Source of the DNA: Streptacidiphilus fuscans
GTDB lineage: Bacteria; Actinomycetota; Actinomycetes; Streptomycetales; Streptomycetaceae
DNA length: 64,000 bases
Direction: 5' to 3'
Assembly: GCF_015690355.1 (NCBI RefSeq)
Contig: NZ_JADPRT010000002.1
Location: 569,337-633,336 of the forward strand
Both the position numbers and the translations under genes were made by a program. The notes beneath the pieces were generated by a model that was given only the letters and a program-made list of their open reading frames with translations, made no database searches and was not told the DNA's origin. Within the stretch, counting starts at the first letter, position 1. Each line of letters starts with the position of its first letter. Below are positions 16,787 through 24,547 of this stretch, in pieces.

Positions 16787-17935
16787 CTACGCCTGCAGCC
16801 GTGCGACCGCCGCAGCGACGCGCTCGTCCGTCGCCGTGAAGGCCATGCGGACGAAGTTCGCGCCCGCCTCGCCGTAGAACTCGCCCGGCGCAGCCAGGAT
16901 GCCGTGCTTGGCGAGTTCGGCGATGGTGTCCCAGCACGGCTCGTCCCGGGTCGCCCACAGGTAGAGGCTCGCCTCGGAGTGCTCGATCCGGAAGCCGTAG
17001 GCCTCAAGCGCCGTGCGCAGCGCCGCGCGCCGCGCGGCGTACCGCTCGCGCTGCTCGGCGACGTGCGCCGTGTCGCCCAGCGCGGCGACGGTCGCGGCCT
17101 GGACGGGGGCCGGGACCATGAAGCCGCTGTGCTTGCGCACCTCCAGCAGCTCGCCCAGGACGTCCGCGTCGCCCGCGGCGAACGCCGAGCGGTAACCGGC
17201 GAGGTTGGACCGCTTCGAGAGCGAGTGGATCGCGATCAGACCGGCCATCGACCCGCCGCTGACGTCCGGGTGCAGCACCGAGACCGGCTCCGCCTCCCAG
17301 CCCAGCTCCAGGTAGCACTCGTCGCTGACGACGAGCACGCCGTGCTGCCGCGCCCAGGCCACGATCCGGCGCAGCTCGTCCAAGCCGAGGACCCGACCGG
17401 TCGGGTTGGAGGGCGAGTTGAGCCAGAGCAGCCGCAGGCCCTCCGGGTCCAGCTCGGTCGGGTCGTCGTAGACGACGTAGTCCGCGCGGGCCAGGCGGGC
17501 GCCGACCTCGTAGGTCGGGTACGCGAGCCGCGGGAAGGCGACGCGGTCGCCGGGGCCGAGGCCGAGCTGCCACGGCAGCAGGGCGACGAGCTCCTTGGAG
17601 CCGACCAGCGGCAGGACGTTGTGGTGGCTGACGCCCTGCGCGCCGAGGCGGCCCTCGACCCAGCCGACCAGCGCGTCCTTGAGCGCGGTCGTGCCCCAGA
17701 CCGTGGGATAGCCCGGGCTGTCCGACGCCGCGGCGAGTGCGTCCTGCACCAGTTGCGGGACCGGGTCGACCGGTGTGCCGACGGAGAGGTCGACCAGGCC
17801 GTCGGCATGGGCCGAGGCGGTGGCCTTGTACGGTTCCAGGCGGTCCCAGGGGAACGCCGGAAGAAGTGCTGAGACGCGGCGCGCCGCCCCTCCGAGGAGG
17901 GACGGCGCGGCGGTGCTGTCGTGCGACGAGGTCAC
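16787..17935 (-). CDS. dapC: Succinyldiaminopimelate transaminase
   Basis: A 382-residue class I/II PLP aminotransferase of the actinobacterial DapC group. It converts N-succinyl-2-amino-6-ketopimelate to succinyl-diaminopimelate with glutamate. Motifs: GYPTVWGT, LNSPSNPTGRVL, VSDECYLELGWE, and IHSLSKRSNLAGYR, whose Lys should bind PLP. The C-terminus has FVRMAFTATDERV, which places the substrate-carboxylate Arg. It follows fdxA by 27 nt on the same strand, the usual streptomycete pairing. The GTG start has GGGGA upstream. Together with dapE nearby it covers two steps of diaminopimelate synthesis. Confidence 0.92.
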   Translation of the reverse strand: MTSSHDSTAAPSLLGGAARRVSALLPAFPWDRLEPYKATASAHADGLVDLSVGTPVDPVPQLVQDALAAASDSPGYPTVWGTTALKDALVGWVEGRLGAQGVSHHNVLPLVGSKELVALLPWQLGLGPGDRVAFPRLAYPTYEVGARLARADYVVYDDPTELDPEGLRLLWLNSPSNPTGRVLGLDELRRIVAWARQHGVLVVSDECYLELGWEAEPVSVLHPDVSGGSMAGLIAIHSLSKRSNLAGYRSAFAAGDADVLGELLEVRKHSGFMVPAPVQAATVAALGDTAHVAEQRERYAARRAALRTALEAYGFRIEHSEASLYLWATRDEPCWDTIAELAKHGILAAPGEFYGEAGANFVRMAFTATDERVAAAVARLQA

Positions 17936-17940
17936 TTGAG

Positions 17941-17976
17941 TGGTCCCCAGTGGTCCTTGGTCCTAGTGGTCCTGGT
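17941..17976. repeat. Short TGGTCC repeat between fdxA and dapC
   Basis: TGGTCC occurs four times within about 35 nt (at 17941, 17951, 17958 in the form TTGGTCC, and 17967), spanning the short fdxA-dapC spacer. It looks like slippage-derived low-complexity DNA; no function is evident. Confidence 0.5.
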
Positions 17977-18289
17977 TCTGCGGCGGCAGCGCGGCGATGA
18001 ACGGGTGGTCCTTGTCGATCACACCGAGCTTGGAGGCGCCACCGGGCGAGCCGAGGTCGTCGAAGAAGTCGACGTTCGCCTTGTAGTAGTCCTTCCACTC
18101 GTCCGGAGTGTCGTCCTCGTAGAAGATCGCCTCGACCGGGCAGACCGGCTCACACGCGCCGCAGTCGACGCACTCGTCCGGGTGGATGTACAAGGACCGC
18201 TTGCCCTCGTAGATGCAGTCGACCGGGCACTCTTCGATGCACGCCTTGTCCTTCACGTCGACACAAGGCTGCGCGATGACGTAGGTCAC
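17963..18289 (-). CDS. fdxA: Seven-iron ferredoxin FdxA
   Basis: A 108-residue 7Fe ferredoxin. By comparison with Azotobacter FdI, Cys9, Cys17 and Cys50 should hold the [3Fe-4S] cluster, and Cys21, Cys40, Cys43 and Cys46 the [4Fe-4S] cluster; Cys25 is the extra conserved cysteine. Visible motifs are CIEECPVDCIYEG and CVDCGACEPVCP. It is a soluble one- or two-electron carrier for oxidoreductases. The GTG start has GAGGAGGAA 7 nt upstream. dapC follows it, and a GNAT gene is divergent. Confidence 0.95.
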   Translation of the reverse strand: MTYVIAQPCVDVKDKACIEECPVDCIYEGKRSLYIHPDECVDCGACEPVCPVEAIFYEDDTPDEWKDYYKANVDFFDDLGSPGGASKLGVIDKDHPFIAALPPQNQDH

Positions 18290-18401
18290 GCTGTCATTCC
18301 TCCTCGTAGGGGCTACATACGCGCAAGGGAAGCGCGGCGTCGTCGATGCCCGCCCCTAGTATCGCCGGTCGAAGGCACTGGATGTAACGGAGGTGGCGGT
18401 C

Positions 18402-19424
18402 ATGACGTCCCAAGGTATCGGACACGCGGGCGCTGGAGTCCGGCTCAACCCGTCTGACCTGGGACGACGTGTGATGATCCGGCGTGTTGCCGGGATTGAC
18501 GAAGGTCGCCAGGTGTTCACGGACGTGCTTGGCGTGTTCACATCCTGGGACAACGGGGTACTGACCGTCGTGAACCGGGCCGGTGAGGCGGTCGAGGTTC
18601 CGGTCACCGAGGTCGTGGCGGGCAAGCCCGTCCCGCCCGCGCCGGTGCGCCGTTCCGCGAGCGCGCCCGAACTTCCGCCCCCGGCGGAGCTGCAGCGGAT
18701 CGCCGCGCGCGGCTGGGCGGCGCTGGAGCAGGAACCGCTCGGCGAGTGGGTGCTGCGGGCGTCCTCCGGATTCACCCGGCGCGGCAACTCCGCGCAGACG
18801 CTCGGGGATCCGGGCCTGCCGCTGTCGGAGGCGCTGGAGCGGGTCCGGGCCTGGTACGCGGAGCGCGGCCTGCCGGGCTACGTCGAGGTCACCGAGCCCG
18901 GCTCCCCGGCGGGGCTCGGCGCGGCGCTGGCGGAACGGGGCGTGACGGAGGCGGAGACGCTGGTCCGGACCGCGCCGCTGGCCGACCTGGTCCGGGCCAC
19001 CCGCCACGCCGGCGCGGACGTGCGGCTGTTCCGGACGGCCGGTCCGGAGTGGCTCGCCCGCTACCGGCGGGTCAGCGGAGACCCGGTGCAGGAGCAGGCG
19101 GCGCGGCAACTGCTGCACAGCGGGCGCTCGGTGTGGTTCGCCTCGGTCTCGCTTCCGGAGATCGGCGGCGGCCCGGCGGCGATCGGCCGCGCCGTGGTGG
19201 ACGGCGCGTGGGTCGGGGTGGGCGCGATAGAGGTCGTTCCGCAGGCACGACGGCGCGGCCTGGCCACGGCGCTGATGTCCGCGCTCGCGTCGCGGGCGGC
19301 CGAGGAGGGTGCCACAGCCGCGTATCTGCAGGTGGAGGCGGACAACGAGCAGGCGCAGGCGCTCTACGACAAGCTCGGCTTCGACGTCGCCTACCGGTAC
19401 CGTTACGCCCGGCTCGGGTCCTGA
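18402..19424 (+). CDS. GNAT family N-acetyltransferase with N-terminal SH3-like domain
   Basis: A 340-residue protein. Residues about 15-75 resemble a small beta barrel (LGRRVMIRRVAG, DVLGVFTSWDNGVLTVVNRAG). The C-terminal part is a GNAT domain with the acetyl-CoA motif VVPQARRRGLATALMSAL and the usual ending NEQAQALYDKLGFDVAYRYRY. It should transfer an acetyl group to an amine; the substrate is unknown. The ATG at 18402 is chosen because GGAGG lies 8 nt upstream; the in-frame GTG at 18393 would sit on that site. It is divergent from fdxA. Confidence 0.87.
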   Translation: MTSQGIGHAGAGVRLNPSDLGRRVMIRRVAGIDEGRQVFTDVLGVFTSWDNGVLTVVNRAGEAVEVPVTEVVAGKPVPPAPVRRSASAPELPPPAELQRIAARGWAALEQEPLGEWVLRASSGFTRRGNSAQTLGDPGLPLSEALERVRAWYAERGLPGYVEVTEPGSPAGLGAALAERGVTEAETLVRTAPLADLVRATRHAGADVRLFRTAGPEWLARYRRVSGDPVQEQAARQLLHSGRSVWFASVSLPEIGGGPAAIGRAVVDGAWVGVGAIEVVPQARRRGLATALMSALASRAAEEGATAAYLQVEADNEQAQALYDKLGFDVAYRYRYARLGS

Positions 19425-19510
19425 TCCGGCGCCTCCGGGCGGCACGTCCGGTCGCGTGATCCGATGACGATGCGGGCTCGGCGCGCGCGGCGCGCATAGA
19501 ATCCACGCCC

Positions 19511-20359
19511 GTGAGCGAGGAAAGCAGGGCGCGGTTCGCCGAGGAGGCGCGCGCGGAACGGCCGGACCTCGCACAACTGTGCCTGCTCATGGGCTTCGAG
19601 GTGGATCTGGCCGCCGAACCGGGCGGCATCGACGAGGCCCTCGCCCCGGCGCTGCGCGCCCTGGACCGCCTGGCGGCGTCCGTCGCCGCAGCGGTCCGGG
19701 AGACCCCGCCACGCTCGGCCGCGGAGACCGCGGCACTGCTGGCCGGCGTCCTGGCGGGCTCCGCCGACCTGCGCGGCGGCGCGGGCGTGTACAACCGGCT
19801 TGAGTCCTCGCTGCTGCACGAGGTGCTGCGGCGCGGGCGAGGGCTGCCGATCACGGTCAGCGCGGTCTGGATCGCGGTCGGCGCGCGGACCGGGCTCCCG
19901 GTCTACGGGCTCGGCCTGCCAGGGCACTTCGTGGTCGGCGTGGGCGATCCGCAGGGCGAGCACGTCTTCGTGGACCCGTTCCACGGCGGCCAGCTGCTCA
20001 CCCTCGACGACGCCTCCGACCTGGCCCGCGAGGCCGGCTACCGGCTGACCCCCGACCTGATGCGGCCTGCGGAGCCGCACGAGATCGTGCTGCGCATCCT
20101 CGCCAACATCCGCAACTGGGCCTCGGCGAGGCCCGAACACGCGCGCACCCAGCTGTGGGCCACGGAGCTGGCCCTGCTCCTCCCCCGCCACCCGGCGCAG
20201 TTGCGCCTGGAACGCGCGGAACTCCTGGTCAAGACGGGCCACTTCCTGGAGGGCGCCGAGCAGATGGACGCGTACGCGACCATCCTCGACGCGTTCGACC
20301 CGGAGTCGGCGGCCCGGGTCCGCCTCGAGGCGAAGGCCGCCCGGCACCGGCTCAACTGA
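19511..20359 (+). CDS. SirB1-type transglutaminase-like protein
   Basis: A 282-residue protein of the SirB1 N-terminal / transglutaminase-core-2 family. Typical segments are VYNRLESSLLHEVLRRGRGL, PITVSAVWIAVGARTGLP, YGLGLPGHFVVGVG and VDPFHGGQLL. The C-terminal third looks like TPR-type helices (LLPRHPAQLRLERAELLVKT). The transglutaminase Cys seems to be absent: the usual position lies before PITVS and no Cys is visible there. It may therefore be non-catalytic, as proposed for other SirB1 proteins. The GTG is preceded by TAGAAT 8 nt upstream and lacks a strong ribosome binding site. Confidence 0.85.
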   Translation: MSEESRARFAEEARAERPDLAQLCLLMGFEVDLAAEPGGIDEALAPALRALDRLAASVAAAVRETPPRSAAETAALLAGVLAGSADLRGGAGVYNRLESSLLHEVLRRGRGLPITVSAVWIAVGARTGLPVYGLGLPGHFVVGVGDPQGEHVFVDPFHGGQLLTLDDASDLAREAGYRLTPDLMRPAEPHEIVLRILANIRNWASARPEHARTQLWATELALLLPRHPAQLRLERAELLVKTGHFLEGAEQMDAYATILDAFDPESAARVRLEAKAARHRLN

Positions 20360-20378
20360 CCCCATAGAGGGACGTTGC

Positions 20379-20470
20379 AACCACTCTGTGCGGATGGCCC
20401 TGAGCGTTCGGGGCTCTACCTCGCTGGGTGGCTTGTCGCGCAGTTCCCCGCGCCCCTGGATAGTGCAGCC
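20379..20470. repeat. Palindromic intergenic element, copy C (left arm deleted)
   Basis: It begins with GTTGCAAC at about 20379, then goes straight to the conserved core TGCGGATGGCCCTGAGCG and a single right arm (20426-20459, GGGTGGCTTGTCGCGCAG ending in CCCCGCGCCCCT), then GTGCA. The AGGGGCGCGGGG left arm found in other copies is missing, so it cannot form the full palindrome. It lies after the SirB1-type gene. Confidence 0.75.
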
Positions 20471-20521
20471 ACCTCCTTTGCAGAACCTTCGCCGCCGCCC
20501 TCAAGAGACCTCTTGCCTTCG

Positions 20522-20558
20522 TTACTCAGGCGACGTACTTTTTACTCATGCCAGTAAA
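20522..20558 (+). promoter_or_regulatory. Operator-like repeats at the tetR start codon
   Basis: TTACTCA-n-GC occurs at 20522-20531 and again at 20542-20551, exactly 20 bp apart. An inverted repeat TTTACT-CATGCC-AGTAAA (20541-20558) spans the ATG at 20548. TACTTT at 20536-20541 is a -10-like hexamer 6 nt before the ATG. Together this suggests a leaderless, autorepressed regulator gene. Confidence 0.5.
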
Positions 20559-21198
20559 CGACGCCAGTCGTACTCGCTCTGTCGCCGCCACCGCGCGGCG
20601 CGCGCAGATCATCGCGGCGACGATCGAGACCATCGCGGAACTCGGCTACGGGCAGGCGTCCTTCGCGCGGATCGCGGAGCGGGCCCAGCTCAGCAGTACG
20701 CGGCTGATCTCGTACCACTTCGCCGGAAAGAACGAGCTGATCGAGGCCGTCATGGCCGAGGTCTACGGCGAGATCACCGCCTTCATGGCCGAGCGGATGC
20801 GCGAGGCCACGGATCCGCCGAGCGCGCTCGCCGCGTACATCCGGGGGGTGGTGGCGTTCGTCGCCACGCATCGGAAGCAGATGGACGCGCTGATGTCCGT
20901 CTTCCTCGGCGTGGGGGCGGAGGTCGACGACGGGAGCCATGACGAGGACGGCGAGCGCAGAGTCTTCACTCCGCTGCAGCAGATCCTCGAATCCGGCCAG
21001 CAGAGCGGCGACTTCCGGACTTTCGACAGCTTCGTCATGGCCGCCACGATCCAGCGCTCGCTGGACGGGCTGCCGTATCTGCTGCGCACCGCGCCGGACC
21101 TCGATCTCGACGCCTACGCCGAGGAGTTGGTGACGCTCTTCACGCTGGGCACGGCTGCTGCCACGGGCACCACCACACACGGGGTGAACACGCCATGA
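20548..21198 (+). CDS. TetR/AcrR family transcriptional regulator
   Basis: A 216-residue regulator. The N-terminal HTH is at about residues 12-60 (RAQIIAATIETIAELGYGQA, ARIAERAQLSSTRLISYHFA, KNELIEAVMAEVYGE). A helical ligand-binding and dimerisation domain follows, with no recognisable ligand motif. It overlaps the next gene by 4 nt (ATGA), so the two form an operon. The membrane protein downstream may be its main target or may transport the inducer (inference). No ribosome binding site precedes the ATG, but a TACTTT hexamer 6 nt upstream suggests a leaderless message. Palindromes over the start point to autorepression. Confidence 0.88.
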   Translation: MPVNDASRTRSVAATARRAQIIAATIETIAELGYGQASFARIAERAQLSSTRLISYHFAGKNELIEAVMAEVYGEITAFMAERMREATDPPSALAAYIRGVVAFVATHRKQMDALMSVFLGVGAEVDDGSHDEDGERRVFTPLQQILESGQQSGDFRTFDSFVMAATIQRSLDGLPYLLRTAPDLDLDAYAEELVTLFTLGTAAATGTTTHGVNTP

Positions 21199-21881
21199 AA
21201 GCACGTCAAGCACGCCAGGCCATCCGATTCGTGGGCGACTTCGTCGTGCCCACCGCCATGTTCTACGTGCTGCGGGCCGCCGGGGTCGGGCTGTACCTGA
21301 CGCTGGTGCTCTCGGCCGTGCTGCCAGCCGGGTTCGCGGTCGTGCGGTGGCTGCGGTCGCGCGAGACCGACGGGTTGGCGGTCTACATGCTGTCGATGCT
21401 GGTGCTGAGCGCGCTGGTCTCGGTGATCAGCGGCAGTCCGCGGTTCCTGCTGGCCCGCGAGGGGTGGCTGACCGGGGTCACCGGCGCCTGGTTCATCGCG
21501 TCGGTGTGGGCGACCCGGCCGCTGGCCTTCCTGTACACCCGGCCGATGCTGGAGGGTCGCCGCCGGATGGCCGACATCCCCGGCGACTGGGACGAGTTGT
21601 GGGAGCAGCTGCCCGGGTTCCGGCGGATCTGGAGGGTCGGCAGCGTGCTCTGGGGGGTCGCCCTGCTCGCCGACTCCGTGGTGCGGGTGATCATGGCCTA
21701 CACGCTGCCGGTCGACTCCGTCCCGGCGCTCGGCACGCTGCTCTACGTGGCGACGTCGGTGGTGCTCATCGTGATCACCAACGTCTACTACGCCGTCTCC
21801 GGGCTCTACTTCAGCGGCTCCCGCCTCTACGACCCCCTGCGCGAGGCAGGACTGCTGCCACAACGCCAGCAGGCGGCCTAG
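21195..21881 (+). CDS. VC0807-type integral membrane protein
   Basis: A 228-residue protein with about six hydrophobic helices, including VVPTAMFYVLRAAGVGLYLT, VYMLSMLVLSALVSVI and LLYVATSVVLIVITNVYYAV. The residues GSPRFLLAREGWLTG after the third helix are characteristic of the VC0807 group, a family of integral membrane proteins without a known activity. The ATG overlaps the tetR stop (ATGA), so it is translationally coupled to the regulator. The stop is only 9 nt from the convergent response regulator gene; the spacer has a repeated CTAGAGCC. Confidence 0.82.
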   Translation: MKARQARQAIRFVGDFVVPTAMFYVLRAAGVGLYLTLVLSAVLPAGFAVVRWLRSRETDGLAVYMLSMLVLSALVSVISGSPRFLLAREGWLTGVTGAWFIASVWATRPLAFLYTRPMLEGRRRMADIPGDWDELWEQLPGFRRIWRVGSVLWGVALLADSVVRVIMAYTLPVDSVPALGTLLYVATSVVLIVITNVYYAVSGLYFSGSRLYDPLREAGLLPQRQQAA

Positions 21882-21890
21882 AGCCTGGCC

Positions 21891-22496
21891 CTAGAGCCAG
21901 CCCTTCTCCATCGCTATCCGCACGGCCTCGGTGCGGTTGCGCGCGCCGGTCTTCTGGATCGCCGCCGAGAGGTAGTTGCGGACCGTCCCCTCGGACAGGT
22001 GCAGGTGGCGGCTGATCTCCGCGTTGGCGGAGCCGTCCGCCGCCGCGGCCAGGACGTCGTGTTCGCGCGAGGTGAGCGGGTTGGCGCCCTCGGCCAGCGC
22101 CGCGGCGGCGAGGGTCGGATCGATGACCCGCTCGCCGCGCAGCACCCGGCGGACCGCCTCGGCGAGTTGGGCCGCCGGGGCGTCCTTGACCAGGAAGGCG
22201 TCCGCGCCCGACTCCATCGCTCGACGCAGGTAGCCGGGGCGGCCGAAGGTGGTCAGCACCACGATCTTCACTCCCGGGCAGGCGCGCCGCAGTTGGGCCG
22301 CGGCGTCGATCCCGGTGAGGCCGGGCATCTCGATGTCCAACAGTGCGACGTCGACGTCGTGGGCCTCGGCCGCGGCCACCACCTCGTCGCCGCGCGCCAC
22401 CTGGACCGCGACGTCGATGTCGCCCTCGAGGCCCAGCAGAGCGGCCAACGCCTCACGGACCATGCCCTGGTCCTCGGCCAGCAGAACTTTGATCAC
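21891..22496 (-). CDS. NarL/DesR-type response regulator
   Basis: A 201-residue response regulator. The receiver domain (1-120) has acidic Glu8-Asp9, phospho-acceptor Asp54 (LLDIEMPG), a conserved Thr in VVLTTFGRPGY and Lys in FLVKDAPAA. The LuxR-type HTH (about 135-195) reads LTSREHDVLAAAADGSANAE and SEGTVRNYLSAAIQKTGARN. The GTG start overlaps the kinase stop (GTGA), so the pair is translationally coupled. It should be phosphorylated by the adjacent DesK-like kinase and probably controls the neighbouring ABC transporter genes (inference from position). Confidence 0.93.
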   Translation of the reverse strand: MIKVLLAEDQGMVREALAALLGLEGDIDVAVQVARGDEVVAAAEAHDVDVALLDIEMPGLTGIDAAAQLRRACPGVKIVVLTTFGRPGYLRRAMESGADAFLVKDAPAAQLAEAVRRVLRGERVIDPTLAAAALAEGANPLTSREHDVLAAAADGSANAEISRHLHLSEGTVRNYLSAAIQKTGARNRTEAVRIAMEKGWL

Positions 22497-23728
22497 TCCT
22501 GCACGGTACCGGCCACCGGTTCCTGATCGGCATCGATCGGGCGACGCAGCGGCACCGTCGCGCGCAGGGTGAACCCCTTGCCGCGCTTGGCCAGGCCCGC
22601 GTCCAGCCATCCGTCGGCCAGCGCGAGCCGCTCGCCGAGACCGGTCAACCCGTTGCCCGGAGTGCTGTGTTTGCCGCCGGAGCCGTTGTCGGCGACCTCC
22701 AGCGTCAGCACCCGGCCGACCGCTCCGTCGGGCGCGAAGTCCTCGATCAGCCGGATCCGGCAGACCGTGGCCCCGCTGTGGCGGACGACGTTGGTGACGG
22801 CCTCGCGCAGCGCCCAGCCGAGCGCCCCCTCCTGCTCCAGGCCCAGCCCGGGACGCGGATCGGCCAGGTCGAGCGGCGCGTCGATCTGGATGTCCGCCGC
22901 GCTGAGCGCGGTGCGTGCCGCCGCCAACTCGACGGCGAGCTTGGGTCGCCGGTACCCGCCGATCGCCTCGCGGACGTCGACAAGCGCCTGGCGGGAGACC
23001 TTCTCGATGTCGCCGACCTGCGCGCGCGCCTCCTCGTACCGCTCCTGGTCCATGAACCGGGCGGTCAGCTCGGTCTTGAGGGTGATCAGGGACAGCGAGT
23101 GGCCGAGCAGGTCGTGCAGGTCGCGGGCGAGGCGCAGCCGCTCGTCGGAGGCGGCGAGCGCGGCGACCGCCTGCCGTGCCTCGCGCAGTTCGCGCATGGT
23201 GGTGACCAACCGCATCAGGCTGGTCATGGCCAGGCCGCCGAGCAGCCCGCCGAGGGTGATTCCGACCAGTGCGCCGCCGTCCTCGTGGGTCAGCAGGCCC
23301 AGCGTCACCAACAGGGCCGCGACGCCGATCACTCCGTAGAACCCGTACGGCGTGGGCAGGATGGCGCCGGCCGAGACGGCCGTGTAGGCGAACAGCGCCA
23401 GCCAGGCGTTGTCGAGGCCCAGGGTGGTGATCACGGCGATCGCCAGCATGGTCGCCAGCAGCCATCCGTGCCAGCGCTGCCAGGGGTCGAGCCGCGCCTG
23501 GCGGCGCATGATCAGCGTCACGTAGCAGCCGAGGAAGGCCGCCAGCATCGCCCAGCCGAAGACCTGTCCGGCCACCGTGTGGCTGCCGTTGAGCAGGTCG
23601 GTGAGGGGATAGGCCAGGTAGACCAGCCAGAGCAGCATCCAGCACAGCTTGATGAACATCTGCCGCCGGTTCTCGGGAGGCATGCCCATCCTCACCGGGT
23701 TCGACCGAACTGGCTCGCACTCGTTCAT
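22493..23728 (-). CDS. DesK-type sensor histidine kinase
   Basis: A 411-residue HisKA_3 kinase. Five to six hydrophobic segments lie in residues 25-175, with no large sensory loop, as in DesK-like thermal or membrane sensors. A coiled linker (MRELREARQAVAALAASDERL) leads to the H-box RDLHDLLGHSLS with His205. The ATPase domain has REAVTNVVRHSGA (N-box), EVADNGSGG and GNGLTGLGERLALADG. It should autophosphorylate and pass phosphate to the coupled response regulator. GAAGG lies just before the ATG. A strong terminator hairpin stands between it and the upstream ABC permease. Confidence 0.92.
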   Translation of the reverse strand: MNECEPVRSNPVRMGMPPENRRQMFIKLCWMLLWLVYLAYPLTDLLNGSHTVAGQVFGWAMLAAFLGCYVTLIMRRQARLDPWQRWHGWLLATMLAIAVITTLGLDNAWLALFAYTAVSAGAILPTPYGFYGVIGVAALLVTLGLLTHEDGGALVGITLGGLLGGLAMTSLMRLVTTMRELREARQAVAALAASDERLRLARDLHDLLGHSLSLITLKTELTARFMDQERYEEARAQVGDIEKVSRQALVDVREAIGGYRRPKLAVELAAARTALSAADIQIDAPLDLADPRPGLGLEQEGALGWALREAVTNVVRHSGATVCRIRLIEDFAPDGAVGRVLTLEVADNGSGGKHSTPGNGLTGLGERLALADGWLDAGLAKRGKGFTLRATVPLRRPIDADQEPVAGTVQE

Positions 23729-23774
23729 ATCGCCTTCTTACCCCCGTCTGTGTCCGGAACCCCGCAGGAGAAGG

Positions 23775-23810
23775 GACGGGCAGGGCGGCCCCCCGGCCGT
23801 CCTGCCCGTC
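23775..23810 (-). terminator. Stem-loop between ABC permease and histidine kinase genes
   Basis: A 16 bp stem, 23775-23790 and 23795-23810 (GACGGGCAGGGCGGCC with its complement, one G-U pair), with a 4 nt loop. It follows the permease stop on the minus strand. It should terminate the ABC transcript or reduce read-through into the two-component genes. Confidence 0.7.
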
Positions 23811-23828
23811 GGCTTCCCACGTTCAGCC

Positions 23829-24545
23829 TCAGAGCGCCTTGCGGTCCCGCTGGTAGAGCCATGCTGCCAGGGCGCCGAAGGCGACCAGGTAGGCGAGCAG
23901 CCCGGCGACCTCGGACATGCTCACGCTCACCCCGCTCACGGGGTACTTGGCGATCTCGTTGTACAGGTAGACCGGCGTGTACTGGCCGATCGACTTCAGG
24001 CCGCCGGAGATCGGGAACCAGGAGCCGCCCAGGAACGCCATGCCCATGTAGGCGATCATCGTGATCGGCTGCACGGCGTCCGGCGAGGCCGCGTAACCCA
24101 GCGCGACACCGGCCGCGGCGAAGACGAAACCGCCGCCCCAGACCGCGAGGCCCATACCGACCCAGGTCAGCGGAGCGAAGTGGACGCCCTGGAACGCACC
24201 GAGTGCGAAGACGGCCACCACCGAGGGCAGCGTCAGCACGCCCGCCGCGGCCACCTTGGAGAGCAGGTAGCCCCAGCCCGGCAGTGCGGTCAGCCGCAGC
24301 TGACGGGTCCAGCCGCTCTTGCGCTCCAGCGAGATCCGCATCCCGGTGTTGAGCGCGGCCCCGAGGGTGCCGAAGGTCGCCATCGAGACCATGTAGTAGG
24401 TCCGGTACGAGATGCCGTCGAAGGTCTGGTTCTTGAACTGCGACGAGTACAGCAGGAACATCATCACCGGGAAGACCACGGTGAAGAACAGGTAGCGCTT
24501 GTTCCGCAGCACCCGCAGGATTTCGAGCTTCACCAGCTGTGACAT
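23829..24545 (-). CDS. ABC-2 type transporter permease
   Basis: A 238-residue membrane protein with about six helices, including YLFFTVVFPVMMFLLYSSQ, YYMVSMATFGTLGAAL, ALGYAASPDAVQPITMIAYM and EVAGLLAYLVAFGALAAWLY. It has the ABC-2 / NodJ-like layout of drug or lipid exporters. The ATG is 2 nt after the stop codon of the ATPase gene, so the two are co-translated. With one ATPase and one permease gene, the exporter is probably an A2B2 complex. DesK/DesR-linked exporters of this layout often respond to membrane stress or antibiotics; the substrate is unknown. Confidence 0.9.
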   Translation of the reverse strand: MSQLVKLEILRVLRNKRYLFFTVVFPVMMFLLYSSQFKNQTFDGISYRTYYMVSMATFGTLGAALNTGMRISLERKSGWTRQLRLTALPGWGYLLSKVAAAGVLTLPSVVAVFALGAFQGVHFAPLTWVGMGLAVWGGGFVFAAAGVALGYAASPDAVQPITMIAYMGMAFLGGSWFPISGGLKSIGQYTPVYLYNEIAKYPVSGVSVSMSEVAGLLAYLVAFGALAAWLYQRDRKAL

Positions 24546-24547
24546 CG

